Source of the DNA: Clostridiaceae bacterium AF10-41
Lineage (GTDB): Bacteria > Bacillota > Clostridia > Clostridiales > Clostridiaceae
Direction of reading: 5' to 3'
Assembly (NCBI GenBank): GCA_027686065.1
Contig: JAQCTH010000071.1
Span: 1-18,294 of the forward strand
DNA length: 18,294 bases
Below, in pieces: positions 1-6,813 of this stretch. A program made the translations under genes and the position numbers. Within the stretch, counting starts at the first letter, position 1. Every line of letters starts with the position of its first letter. The notes under the pieces were generated by a model. The model was given only the letters and a program-made list of their open reading frames with translations, was not told the origin of the DNA and ran no database searches.

Positions 1-62
1 ATAAATATATAGATTTAAAAATTAATTTTATATAGGTCATTTTATAGTAGGAGAAATGATAT

Positions 63-611
63 ATGTTAGAAACTATAATAATTTCACTTATATTTTGTAA
101 GATTAAAGGTTTAAAAATAAAGCCTTTATTTAAAAATTGGACAATATACCCGGTTATGTTTATGGAGCTGATTTACATAATAATTCAAGTGAATATTTAT
201 TTTGAAAATTATTCAGTAATAAATTATGTAGGTATACTAAAAACCATGTACTTATGCTCATATTTACCATTGATATTTAGGTATAATCAATATATATCAG
301 CTATAATTGGAGCTGGATTTGTTGTAGTAGGAGGAATATTGAATGATATAGCAATATCGGTAAATAATGGATATATGCCAGTATTTCCAACGTTATCATA
401 TCTAACAGGATATGCCAAATCAGATTCATTTAGCCGAGTGAATGACATACATATATTGGGGGATTCAACAACTAAATTAAAGATACTAACAGATATAATT
501 GATGTTGGATACAGTGTTCTTAGTATAGGGGATTTATTTATAAGAGTATATGTATTCATAATAATTTATAATGTAGTAAAGTTACTAAATACAACAAAAG
601 ATAAAAATTAA
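63..611 (+). CDS. DUF5317-like integral membrane protein, first gene of the agr operon
   Basis: A 182-residue hydrophobic protein with about five predicted membrane segments (near 1-12, 28-46, 55-72, 78-100 and 150-172). The pattern Asn-Gly-x-Met-Pro-Val (102-107), a His-Ile-Leu-x4-Thr-x-Leu-type stretch (130-139) and Ser-Ile-Gly-Asp (154-157) near the C-terminus resemble what I recall of the DUF5317 membrane family, which has no known function. The start is an ATG with AGGAG at 49-53, nine bases upstream. It lies 27 bases before the next gene on the same strand, and the two following junctions overlap, so co-transcription with agrB and agrD is likely. This context suggests a link to signal production, export or sensing, but nothing in the protein shows one. 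Gene call is secure; family call is moderate. Confidence 0.8.
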   Translation: MLETIIISLIFCKIKGLKIKPLFKNWTIYPVMFMELIYIIIQVNIYFENYSVINYVGILKTMYLCSYLPLIFRYNQYISAIIGAGFVVVGGILNDIAISVNNGYMPVFPTLSYLTGYAKSDSFSRVNDIHILGDSTTKLKILTDIIDVGYSVLSIGDLFIRVYVFIIIYNVVKLLNTTKDKN

Positions 612-638
612 AATAAACAATCAAGAGGGAGAAAAAAT

Positions 639-1103
639 ATGTTAAGACTTCATCCAATAGAATTCTTTTTAAGGGCAATACCAGAAAGTTTTATAGTTAT
701 ATTTGCAATTTATATTTTCTCAAAAACAGAGATAAATAAGAAAAAATATTTAATAACAAGCATAATATTTTCATTAATTATTTATATTGCTAGAATGTTA
801 CCAATAAGCTATGGGGTACATATGATTTTATCTGTTTTATTTTTACTATTTATAATGGCTTATTACAATAATATAGATGTTATTAATGCAATAAAAAGTA
901 TTATATTCACATATTTAATTCAGTTAATATCTGAAGCTATAAATGTTTTAATTCTTAACATTATGAAGCTTGATTTGGAAACTCTATTTAAAGATCCAAT
1001 TACTAAAACTATTTTAGGGATACCGTCTTTAATAATTACAGTAGCTATTATATTAGTTTTTTATATTATAAATAAAAAAAGAAGGAAGCTTAAAAAAATA
1101 TGA
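639..1103 (+). CDS. Small membrane protein resembling an AgrC-type sensor membrane region without a kinase
   Basis: A 154-residue, almost entirely hydrophobic protein with about five membrane segments and a very basic C-terminal end (Lys-Lys-Arg-Arg-Lys at 146-150). The spacing of helices, an Arg-Met-Leu-Pro-Ile-Ser-Tyr-Gly-Val-His stretch (52-61) and a second Pro in the last helical pair (Gly-Ile-Pro-Ser, 127-130) are reminiscent of the N-terminal membrane sensor part of AgrC/HPK10 histidine kinases. The chain stops where the cytoplasmic linker and kinase would begin. The stop TGA overlaps the agrB ATG by four bases, implying translational coupling. The gene is preceded by GAGGGAG at 623-629. 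The reading frame is convincing. The AgrC likeness is by eye only, and it could equally be an unrelated small membrane protein. Confidence 0.75.
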   Translation: MLRLHPIEFFLRAIPESFIVIFAIYIFSKTEINKKKYLITSIIFSLIIYIARMLPISYGVHMILSVLFLLFIMAYYNNIDVINAIKSIIFTYLIQLISEAINVLILNIMKLDLETLFKDPITKTILGIPSLIITVAIILVFYIINKKRRKLKKI

Positions 1104-1762
1104 ATTTAGAAATAATATGCAAAAATATATCCAATAATTTAAAAAATGAATTAAATTTAGATGATGATAAAGCCAGTATTATAGAATATGGGTTATTTGC
1201 ATTTTTTCATATGAGTGTATCAATACTGTTAGTTGCAGCAATAGGATTAATCTTTAATGTAATGATTGAAGCTTTAATAATTTCTTTTGTTGTAGCGATT
1301 TTAAGAAAATTTTCAGGTGGTGCACATGCAAGTACAGCTCTTAACTGCGCAATAGTTGGAGTATTAATATCTGTGATACCAGCTTATATAACTAAAAATC
1401 TAAATCTTAATATTAATTATATAATTTTTATAGGAATTCCTTTATATATTATTTTATATATTATTATTTATAAATTAGCACCAGTAGATAGTCCTAATAA
1501 ACCAATAAAAAAAGAAGAAAAAATAAAAAAGTTAAAAAAAGGCTCTATTATATTACTATCTATTTATATGATTATTGTAGCTTTTAATATAAGTATATAT
1601 TATATAAGTAAGAATCAAGTATTTTTAATGTATTCAGCTTGTATATATATAGGATTGTTATGGCAGGTATTTACTTTAACTAAATATGGTCATATTTTAG
1701 TTAATATAATAGATTCTTTATTTATAAAAATCTTTCAGATATTAAGGGGGGGAGAAAAATGA
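1100..1762 (+). CDS. agrB: AgrB, membrane endopeptidase/cyclase for the AgrD peptide
   Basis: AgrB proteins are membrane cysteine peptidases that remove the C-terminal tail of AgrD and close the thiolactone ring of the autoinducing peptide. This 220-residue protein has the family hallmarks: Arg-Lys-Phe-Ser-Gly-Gly-Ala-His (69-76) with the catalytic His76, and Cys83 seven residues later, the same spacing as His77/Cys84 of Staphylococcus aureus AgrB. Around these lie about five or six membrane helices, and a Lys-rich loop is at 134-147. Length is slightly above the Staphylococcus norm of about 190. Its ATG overlaps the upstream stop by four bases and its TGA overlaps the agrD ATG by four bases. 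The last codons contain a run of seven G residues (1746-1752) that also serves as the agrD ribosome-binding site. Identification is firm. Confidence 0.96.
   Translation: MNLEIICKNISNNLKNELNLDDDKASIIEYGLFAFFHMSVSILLVAAIGLIFNVMIEALIISFVVAILRKFSGGAHASTALNCAIVGVLISVIPAYITKNLNLNINYIIFIGIPLYIILYIIIYKLAPVDSPNKPIKKEEKIKKLKKGSIILLSIYMIIVAFNISIYYISKNQVFLMYSACIYIGLLWQVFTLTKYGHILVNIIDSLFIKIFQILRGGEK
1746..1754 (+). promoter_or_regulatory. agrD ribosome-binding site made of a G7 tract inside agrB
   Basis: Seven consecutive G residues followed by AG form a purine-rich Shine-Dalgarno site four bases before the agrD ATG at 1759. The tract lies within the last codons of agrB. It is the most conspicuous G homopolymer I noticed in this AT-rich window. 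Confidence 0.7.
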
Positions 1763-1893
1763 AAAGATTAAATAACAAAGTATTAATGGCAGTGGCTGCT
1801 TTTGCTACAGTAATTGCATCTGTAGTATCTACTTCAGCATGTTGGTGGGCTATGTATCAACCAGAGGAGCCAAAAGCTCTAAGAGATGAATAA
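1759..1893 (+). CDS. agrD: AgrD, precursor of a cyclic thiolactone autoinducing peptide
   Basis: A 44-codon gene too short for most gene finders. It has the three-part AgrD layout. Residues 1-27 form a basic, amphipathic or hydrophobic leader (Met-Lys-Arg-Leu-Asn-Asn-Lys, then an Ala/Val-rich helix). Residues 28-32 are Cys-Trp-Trp-Ala-Met, the likely ring. Residues 33-44 are an acidic recognition tail, Tyr-Gln-Pro-Glu-Glu-Pro-Lys-Ala-Leu-Arg-Asp-Glu. From memory, the C. perfringens precursor has the same tail pattern (Pro-Glu-Glu-Pro-Lys-x-Leu-Arg-Asp-Glu) and the five-residue ring Cys-Leu-Trp-Phe-Thr in the same place. By that alignment AgrB would cleave after Met32 and join its carboxyl group to the Cys28 thiol. 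The ATG overlaps the agrB stop by four bases, and a terminator hairpin begins directly after the stop codon. Confidence 0.95.
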   Translation: MKRLNNKVLMAVAAFATVIASVVSTSACWWAMYQPEEPKALRDE

Positions 1894-1928
1894 TTAAATA
1901 AAGATCGGGTTTTCCGATCTTTATTTAA
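1894..1928 (+). terminator. Perfect 15-bp hairpin after agrD
   Basis: The arm TTAAATAAAGATCGG (1894-1908) and its exact complement (1914-1928) enclose the loop GTTTT. It follows the agrD stop with no gap. The 3' arm carries TTTATTT, but there is no long pure U run, so termination may be incomplete. The next coding start is only 20 bases further on. Confidence 0.85.
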
Positions 1929-1948
1929 TATAGAAAGAGATGATTACT

Positions 1949-3646
1949 ATGAGAAAGATAAGTAATAATAGATTAAAAGAAATAAATGATATGGTTTCAA
2001 TAGTAAAATTAGCTTCATTAATGTTTATTGGAATTATATTCTTTCAATATTTTTTTGAGCAAGATAATTTATCTACAGATATAGTTTATAAACAATCAGC
2101 TTCAATGGGAATATTTATCGCTGGATTAATTCTATTGTTTATATACTTTTTATGGTCATTTCCATCAAATAAAAGAATGGAAAGAAAAAATTATAAAAAC
2201 ATAATGTTCATAGAAAATCTAGTTTTCATTGGAATATTCTTTATTTCGATACTACTTTCAGGAGCAAATGAAAGTCAACACAAGTTTATATTTTTATTTA
2301 TAATAACTAGTGCAACTATTCAGTCGGGATTAAAAAGCGGAATAACTATTGCAGGAATATCATCATTAGCAATATTGATAATGGATATAGTATGTATGCC
2401 TAATGTTACGGTTAATAAGAATTTTCAAAATGATTTAATATTATCAGGAATATTTTTACTTACAGCTTGGCCTTTGGGGTTTTATGTAAAAATTGAGGGT
2501 GAGCATATAAGTAAATTAGAAGATTTGGTTAATAAGGATGGGTTGACAGGGGTATTTAATCATAGATATTTTCATGATTCATTAAAAGAGAAAATAATAC
2601 TATCAGAGAAAAATGGTGAGCCAATTTCTATGATATTTGTTGATATAGATTATTTCAAGCACTACAATGACTTATATGGACACCAAAGAGGAGATGAAGT
2701 ATTAAGAGATATAGGAAGTATATTAAAGAAAAACATAAGAAATACAGATATTGCAGCTAGATACGGTGGAGAAGAATTTGCCTTGATATTACCTAATACT
2801 ACGGAAGATCAAGCATTATTAATGGCAGATAGAATAAGAGCTTTAATAGAGAAAACTAAGTTTTATGGTGAGGAAAATCAGCCAAATGGAGTTTTGACAG
2901 CATCTATGGGAGTTTCAGTTTATCCAGTTAAAGCTAAAAGTGATATAGAACTTATAAAAAGTGCAGATGATGCATTATATAGAGCAAAATTCTTTAATAA
3001 AAATCGAGTTGAAACATATACATCTATATTAGATGATTTAAAAAACGATATAGATGAAAGAGAAGTGGAGTTAGTTACATCAATTAAAACACTTATAAGT
3101 GTAATTAATGCTAAGGATAGATATACATATGGACATTCAGAAAGAGTAGTATTATATAGTAGATTATTAGCCCAAAAGTTAAATTTAAATAAACAAGAAG
3201 AAGATACATTAATATATGGGGCTTATATGCATGATATTGGTAAAATTAATATAGCTCAAGATGTGTTAATGAAGAAAATGCCATTATTGCCTGAGGAATG
3301 GAATATGCTAAAACAACATCCGGAAAATGGTGTAGAAATAATAAAACCTGTAAAATCATTAGAAAATATGATTCCAATAATATTACATCATCATGAAAAA
3401 TATAACGGAACAGGTTATCCTGGTAATCTAAAGGGCGAAGAAATACCTTATTTAGCAAGGGTTTTAACTGTAGTAGATAGTTTTGATGCTATGACTTCAA
3501 ATAGACCTTATAATAAAAGAAAAACTTATGAAGAAGCTATTATAGAGTTAAGAAAGTTTAGTGGAATTCAATTTGATCCTATTATTGCAGAAAAGTTTAT
3601 AGAAGTAATAGAGGAGAATAAAGATAGGTTAGATAGCCTTGTTTAA
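1949..3646 (+). CDS. Membrane diguanylate cyclase / HD-GYP phosphodiesterase (cyclic-di-GMP turnover)
   Basis: A 565-residue protein with three parts. Residues 15-180 hold about six membrane helices. A GGDEF domain follows (about 190-355) with the active signature Gly-Gly-Glu-Glu-Phe at 273-277 and a product-binding I-site, Arg-x-x-Asp at 264-267, exactly five residues upstream. An HD-GYP domain (about 375-560) has His-Asp at 428-429, a His triplet at 480-482 and Gly-Thr-Gly-Tyr-Pro at 487-491. GGDEF domains make cyclic-di-GMP and HD-GYP domains degrade it; both look intact, so the net activity is not predictable. I chose the ATG at 1949 because AAAGAGATGA lies five bases before it. An in-frame ATG at 1940 is the alternative. 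Only 20 bases separate this start from the agrD hairpin, so expression may depend on read-through of the agr operon or on a promoter inside agrD. Confidence 0.95.
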   Translation: MRKISNNRLKEINDMVSIVKLASLMFIGIIFFQYFFEQDNLSTDIVYKQSASMGIFIAGLILLFIYFLWSFPSNKRMERKNYKNIMFIENLVFIGIFFISILLSGANESQHKFIFLFIITSATIQSGLKSGITIAGISSLAILIMDIVCMPNVTVNKNFQNDLILSGIFLLTAWPLGFYVKIEGEHISKLEDLVNKDGLTGVFNHRYFHDSLKEKIILSEKNGEPISMIFVDIDYFKHYNDLYGHQRGDEVLRDIGSILKKNIRNTDIAARYGGEEFALILPNTTEDQALLMADRIRALIEKTKFYGEENQPNGVLTASMGVSVYPVKAKSDIELIKSADDALYRAKFFNKNRVETYTSILDDLKNDIDEREVELVTSIKTLISVINAKDRYTYGHSERVVLYSRLLAQKLNLNKQEEDTLIYGAYMHDIGKINIAQDVLMKKMPLLPEEWNMLKQHPENGVEIIKPVKSLENMIPIILHHHEKYNGTGYPGNLKGEEIPYLARVLTVVDSFDAMTSNRPYNKRKTYEEAIIELRKFSGIQFDPIIAEKFIEVIEENKDRLDSLV

Positions 3647-3674
3647 TTTTGAGAAGCAAAATAGTGAAGAAGGG

Positions 3675-3742
3675 AAGAGTGAAAAAAAGTTAAGGAAAAA
3701 ATCCTTAAGGGATTTTGGAATAAAGAGTGCTTTTCACTCTTT
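3675..3742 (+). other. Cluster of competing stem-loops, probable terminator or leader region
   Basis: This intergenic stretch has several mutually exclusive pairings. AAGAGTGAAAA (3675-3685) can pair with TTTTCACTCTT (3731-3741). That same 3' arm can instead pair with AAAGAGTG at 3722-3729, giving a compact hairpin with loop CTTTT. Inside lie two further alternatives: TTAAGGA (3690-3696) with TCCTTAA (3702-3708), or AAAATCC (3698-3704) with GGATTTT (3710-3716). It probably includes the terminator of the cyclic-di-GMP gene. None of the stems is followed by a clean U run. Confidence 0.5.
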
Positions 3743-3813
3743 CATTATTAAATTTTCATTTATAAATTGCTTCATAATTTATAATAAAAGCATATTATAG
3801 AGGAGGAAAATCA

Positions 3814-4719
3814 ATGAAAATAGGAATAATTGGGTTAGGAAATATATGTGAAAAGGCATATTTACCTGTCATTACGGCTATAGAAGGAGTAGAGCTAGTA
3901 TTTTGCACTCGTAATAAAGAGAAGTTGGATAGGTTATCAAAGAAATATAGAATTAATGAATCTGCATCTTCAGTTGATGACTTAATTAATATGAACATTG
4001 ATGCGGCTTTTGTTCATACAGCCACAGAAAGTCATGTAGGTATAATAGAAAAGCTATTAAATAATAATATTCATGTTTATGTTGATAAGCCAATAAGCTA
4101 TAATTATGAAGAAAGTGTAAGGATATGTAAATTAGCTAAAGATGTGAATAAGATATTAATGGTAGGGTTTAATAGAAGATTTGCGCCAATGTATTCTGAA
4201 CTCAAAAATTATGGGACTCCTTCAGTTATTAAATTAGAAAAGAATAGAATAAATAGTCCAAATTCACCAGAAGTATTTGTTTTGGATGATTTTATTCATG
4301 TTATAGATACTGTAAAGTTTTTAATGGATGATGATATAGAAAATATCAATGTAAATGGATTAAAGAAAAATGAGTTAATTTATAACCTTGTTGTTACAAT
4401 GACAAATAAGAACACTACATGTATAGCTATGATGAATAGAGATAGTGGAGCAAATGAAGAAGAATTAGAGTACACTTCCTGTGGGAAAAAGGTAATAGTT
4501 AAAAATTTAATGAATTCAAAGATACTTATAAATAATATAGAAGAAAATAAAACATTTAAAGATTGGGATAGCATATTATATAGAAGAGGATTTGAAAGTA
4601 TAATAAATGAATTTATTAATGCTGTAAAACTAGGACTTCAACCTAATCCAACAATAGAAGATGCTATAAAGACTCATAAAATATGTCATGAGATATTAAA
4701 TCAAATAGATAAAATATAG
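3814..4719 (+). CDS. Gfo/Idh/MocA-family NAD(P)-dependent oxidoreductase
   Basis: A 301-residue cytoplasmic protein. The N-terminus has a Rossmann nucleotide-binding fold with Gly-Leu-Gly-Asn-Ile at 7-11, followed by the family pattern His-Thr-Ala-Thr-x-Ser-His (68-74). The Glu-Lys-Pro catalytic or cofactor motif of the family appears as Asp-Lys-Pro at 91-93. Gly-Phe-Asn-Arg-Arg-Phe (118-123) is the usual next landmark. The C-terminal half matches the alpha/beta substrate domain but is short compared with the common 330-390 residues. Such enzymes oxidise or reduce sugars, inositols or related compounds; the substrate here is not recognisable. Upstream, GAGGAGG lies at 3801-3807. The gene appears to stand alone between the stem-loops at 3675-3742 and the terminator at 4728. 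Confidence 0.9.
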   Translation: MKIGIIGLGNICEKAYLPVITAIEGVELVFCTRNKEKLDRLSKKYRINESASSVDDLINMNIDAAFVHTATESHVGIIEKLLNNNIHVYVDKPISYNYEESVRICKLAKDVNKILMVGFNRRFAPMYSELKNYGTPSVIKLEKNRINSPNSPEVFVLDDFIHVIDTVKFLMDDDIENINVNGLKKNELIYNLVVTMTNKNTTCIAMMNRDSGANEEELEYTSCGKKVIVKNLMNSKILINNIEENKTFKDWDSILYRRGFESIINEFINAVKLGLQPNPTIEDAIKTHKICHEILNQIDKI

Positions 4720-4727
4720 AAAAAAGA

Positions 4728-4761
4728 AAGGAACAATAATAAGTTTTTATTATTGTTCCTT
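4728..4761. terminator. Perfect 15-bp hairpin between convergent genes
   Basis: AAGGAACAATAATAA (4728-4742) and its exact complement (4747-4761) flank a four-base loop. The plus-strand oxidoreductase and the minus-strand AI-2E-family gene converge here. The hairpin ends 82 bases beyond the minus-strand stop codon and may serve both directions. The A-rich flank at 4721-4729 gives a U-rich tail for the minus-strand transcript. Confidence 0.8.
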
Positions 4762-4843
4762 AAGTTTTAAATTGGACATAGGTAAGTTTAGGTTCACTTA
4801 GAGTGGAGTTACGGAATAAGAAGATTTATCTATGACTTTTTTA

Positions 4844-5980
4844 TTATAAACTGATTTCTTTGGATTCTAATCTTTTATTTGTGTACTCTTTTATAAGTTG
4901 GTAAGCAACACTAAATAATGGTATTCCAATTAGCATACCAATTAAGCCAAGGGTACTACCACCAACTAACATGGCTAACATAACCCAAATTGCTGGAAGT
5001 CCAACAGAATTTCCTACAACTTTAGGATATATAACATTTCCTTCAAATTGTTGCAGACATAATATGAACACTATAAACCACAGTGCTTGCATTGGATTTA
5101 TTAGAAGAATTAGAAATACAGAAGGAATTGTACCAATAAATGCACCAAAAACCGGAATCAATGCTGTAACTCCAACAAGAACACTAACTAATAAGGAGTA
5201 AGGCATAGAAAAAATATTCATACCTAAAAAACATAAAAATCCAAGTATAACAGCTTCAATACATTGACCTGTTATAAATTTAGAAAAAGTAATATTAGAA
5301 AGTCTAACAACTCTAATTAACTTATCAGATAATGGCTTAGATACAAAAGCATATAACATTTTTTTTGAATGATATAATAAGGTTTCTTTGCTAGCAAGCA
5401 TATAAATAGTTAAAACTATTGAAAGAGCAAAATTTACAACGCCACTAGTAATAGAAATGGTTGTAGTTAATATACTTGTAAGGGATGTTGTTAGTAAACC
5501 ACCAACTATTGTTAATAATTCTTTCCAAGTTGTAATTAAAGTATCGTATGCATTTTGTAATATTTCTGCTGATGATATATATTGATTTATTATTTTCTCA
5601 AAAGATCTTATATAATCAGGAACAGCATTTAAAAGTGTAGAAATGCTTGATATAAGCTCAGGAATAACAAATAAAGCCAGTGCTATTACAAGTCCTATAA
5701 CAGTAATAAATGTCGCTAGAATAGATAATGGCCTCTTTAGCTTTCTTACATAACCTGATTTTTGTTTATCTAATAAGTTGAATACTTTATTTTCAAAGAA
5801 AGTCATTGGCAAGTTTAAAATAAAAGCTATACAAAAGGCAATAATAAATGGCTTAAGTATACTTATAATGTTTCCAAAAGTACTAAGTACAGATTTAATA
5901 TTTAAGAGAATGAAATAAAGAGCTATTAAATATGTTCCAAGTAGAATATTCTGTTTAAGCTTATTACTTATATTTTTCAA
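4844..5980 (-). CDS. AI-2E-family (PerM/YtvI-like) membrane transporter
   Basis: A 378-residue polytopic membrane protein with paired N-terminal helices (about 12-58), another helix pair (85-110), an amphipathic middle (115-165) and a helix-rich C-terminal half. Family landmarks are Phe-Ile-Thr-Gly-Gln-Cys-Ile-Glu-Ala (235-243), Leu-Ile-Pro-Val-Phe-Gly-Ala-Phe-Ile-Gly-x-Ile-Pro (274-286) and Glu-Gly-Asn-Val-Ile-Tyr-Pro-Lys-Val-Val-Gly (313-323) before a final helix hairpin. Members were named after an autoinducer-2 exporter, but others are sodium/proton antiporters, so the name gives no proven substrate. The start is a TTG at 5980-5978, with GGAGGA at 5995-5990 on the minus strand. The ATG overlapping that GGAGG site runs into a stop after six codons. 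It is the only minus-strand gene here and is divergent from the Nudix gene. Confidence 0.92.
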   Translation of the reverse strand: MKNISNKLKQNILLGTYLIALYFILLNIKSVLSTFGNIISILKPFIIAFCIAFILNLPMTFFENKVFNLLDKQKSGYVRKLKRPLSILATFITVIGLVIALALFVIPELISSISTLLNAVPDYIRSFEKIINQYISSAEILQNAYDTLITTWKELLTIVGGLLTTSLTSILTTTISITSGVVNFALSIVLTIYMLASKETLLYHSKKMLYAFVSKPLSDKLIRVVRLSNITFSKFITGQCIEAVILGFLCFLGMNIFSMPYSLLVSVLVGVTALIPVFGAFIGTIPSVFLILLINPMQALWFIVFILCLQQFEGNVIYPKVVGNSVGLPAIWVMLAMLVGGSTLGLIGMLIGIPLFSVAYQLIKEYTNKRLESKEISL

Positions 5981-6064
5981 GTTTTAAAATCCTCCATTGT
6001 TTAAAATTATATTATAATTTTAAATGAATAAGAGTAATAATACTAGTGATAAAGGCTAAAATAT

Positions 6065-6093
6065 TTGTAAAATAAAAGAAAAATATATATAAT
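6065..6093 (+). promoter_or_regulatory. Sigma-A-type promoter for the Nudix gene
   Basis: TTGTAA (6065-6070), a 17-base spacer and a consensus TATAAT (6088-6093). The predicted transcript starts near 6100. That supports the downstream ATG at 6158 over an in-frame GTG at 6110, which has no ribosome-binding site. Confidence 0.7.
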
Positions 6094-6157
6094 TAATTAT
6101 AATAGCATAGTGCAGATTATTAATTTAAACATATATAAATGTAAGGAAGTTGAGAAA

Positions 6158-6748
6158 ATGAGTAAAGTAAAGTTAGAGAATATAAAATTATTAGCAGATA
6201 CTAAATATTTAAAGTTATACAATGCAGAGTATACAAATAAATATGGAGCTTTGAGAAATTGGACTATAGCATCTAGAAAAGATTTAGATACTATAAATAA
6301 CAAGTTTTTTCATGGGGCAGAAGATAAAATTGATGCAGTAGTAATAATAGCTAAGCACATTAAAGAAGATAAGTTAGTAGTAATAAGACAATTTAGAGTT
6401 CCTATAAATGATTATGTAATAGAATTACCAGCTGGACTTGTTGATAATAACGAAGAATTTGAAGAAGCAACTAAAAGAGAATTAAAAGAAGAAACAGGAC
6501 TAGATCTAGTAAGTATAGATTACAATGGAACAAAAGAAAAGGTATACGTTTCAGTAGGAATGACTGATGAATCTGTAGCACTTGTTTCATGTACTTGTGA
6601 TGGTATTATTTCAAAAGAAAATCTAGAAGCTGATGAAGATATAGAAGCTATAATGATTTCTAAAGAAGAGGCAAAGGAGCTTTTAAAATCTAATGAAAAT
6701 ATAGATGTTAAAGCACTTCTAGCAATACAAAGCTTTATATTAAGTTAA
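6158..6748 (+). CDS. Nudix hydrolase, ADP-ribose pyrophosphatase type
   Basis: Nudix enzymes cleave nucleoside diphosphates linked to another group. This type usually splits ADP-ribose to AMP and ribose phosphate. The 196-residue protein contains a complete Nudix box, Gly-x5-Glu-x7-Arg-Glu-Leu-x-Glu-Glu-x-Gly-Leu, at residues 93-115. The Arg-Gln-Phe-Arg at 77-80 and Glu-Leu-Pro-Ala-Gly at 89-93 before it are typical of the ADP-ribose subgroup. I chose the ATG at 6158 because AAGGAAG lies at 6143-6149, eight bases upstream. The frame also opens at a GTG at 6110, only about ten bases after the predicted transcription start. The gene is apparently monocistronic, with its own promoter and a hairpin at 6782. 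Substrate is inferred from subgroup resemblance only. Confidence 0.92.
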   Translation: MSKVKLENIKLLADTKYLKLYNAEYTNKYGALRNWTIASRKDLDTINNKFFHGAEDKIDAVVIIAKHIKEDKLVVIRQFRVPINDYVIELPAGLVDNNEEFEEATKRELKEETGLDLVSIDYNGTKEKVYVSVGMTDESVALVSCTCDGIISKENLEADEDIEAIMISKEEAKELLKSNENIDVKALLAIQSFILS

Positions 6749-6781
6749 TTAATAATTATGGCAAACAATTTTTATAATGTA

Positions 6782-6813
6782 AATTAAGGGGATGTCTATG
6801 GCATTCCCTAATT
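6782..6813 (+). terminator. Hairpin terminator after the Nudix gene
   Basis: AATTA, a bulged A, then GGGGATGTC (6788-6796) pair with GGCATTCCC (6800-6808) and TAATT (6809-6813) around a three-base loop, with two G-U pairs. The tail ACTTTATT is only moderately U-rich. Its apex resembles the hairpin at 17348-17373. Confidence 0.6.

Noticed and set aside
1894..1948. Cyclic-di-GMP riboswitch before the GGDEF/HD-GYP gene
   Set aside because: The leader is about 20 bases after a simple hairpin and lacks the length and conserved segments of either known cyclic-di-GMP riboswitch class.
3246..3458. Minus-strand open frame inside the HD-GYP region
   Set aside because: It mirrors conserved codons of the plus-strand gene and has no independent start signals.
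4971..5201. Plus-strand open frame opposite the AI-2E-family gene
   Set aside because: It is antisense to conserved family motifs and lacks a ribosome-binding site.
4844..5980. AI-2E-family gene as part of a quorum-sensing system with agr
   Set aside because: The family name reflects one early member, other members transport ions, the gene is on the opposite strand, and unrelated genes intervene.
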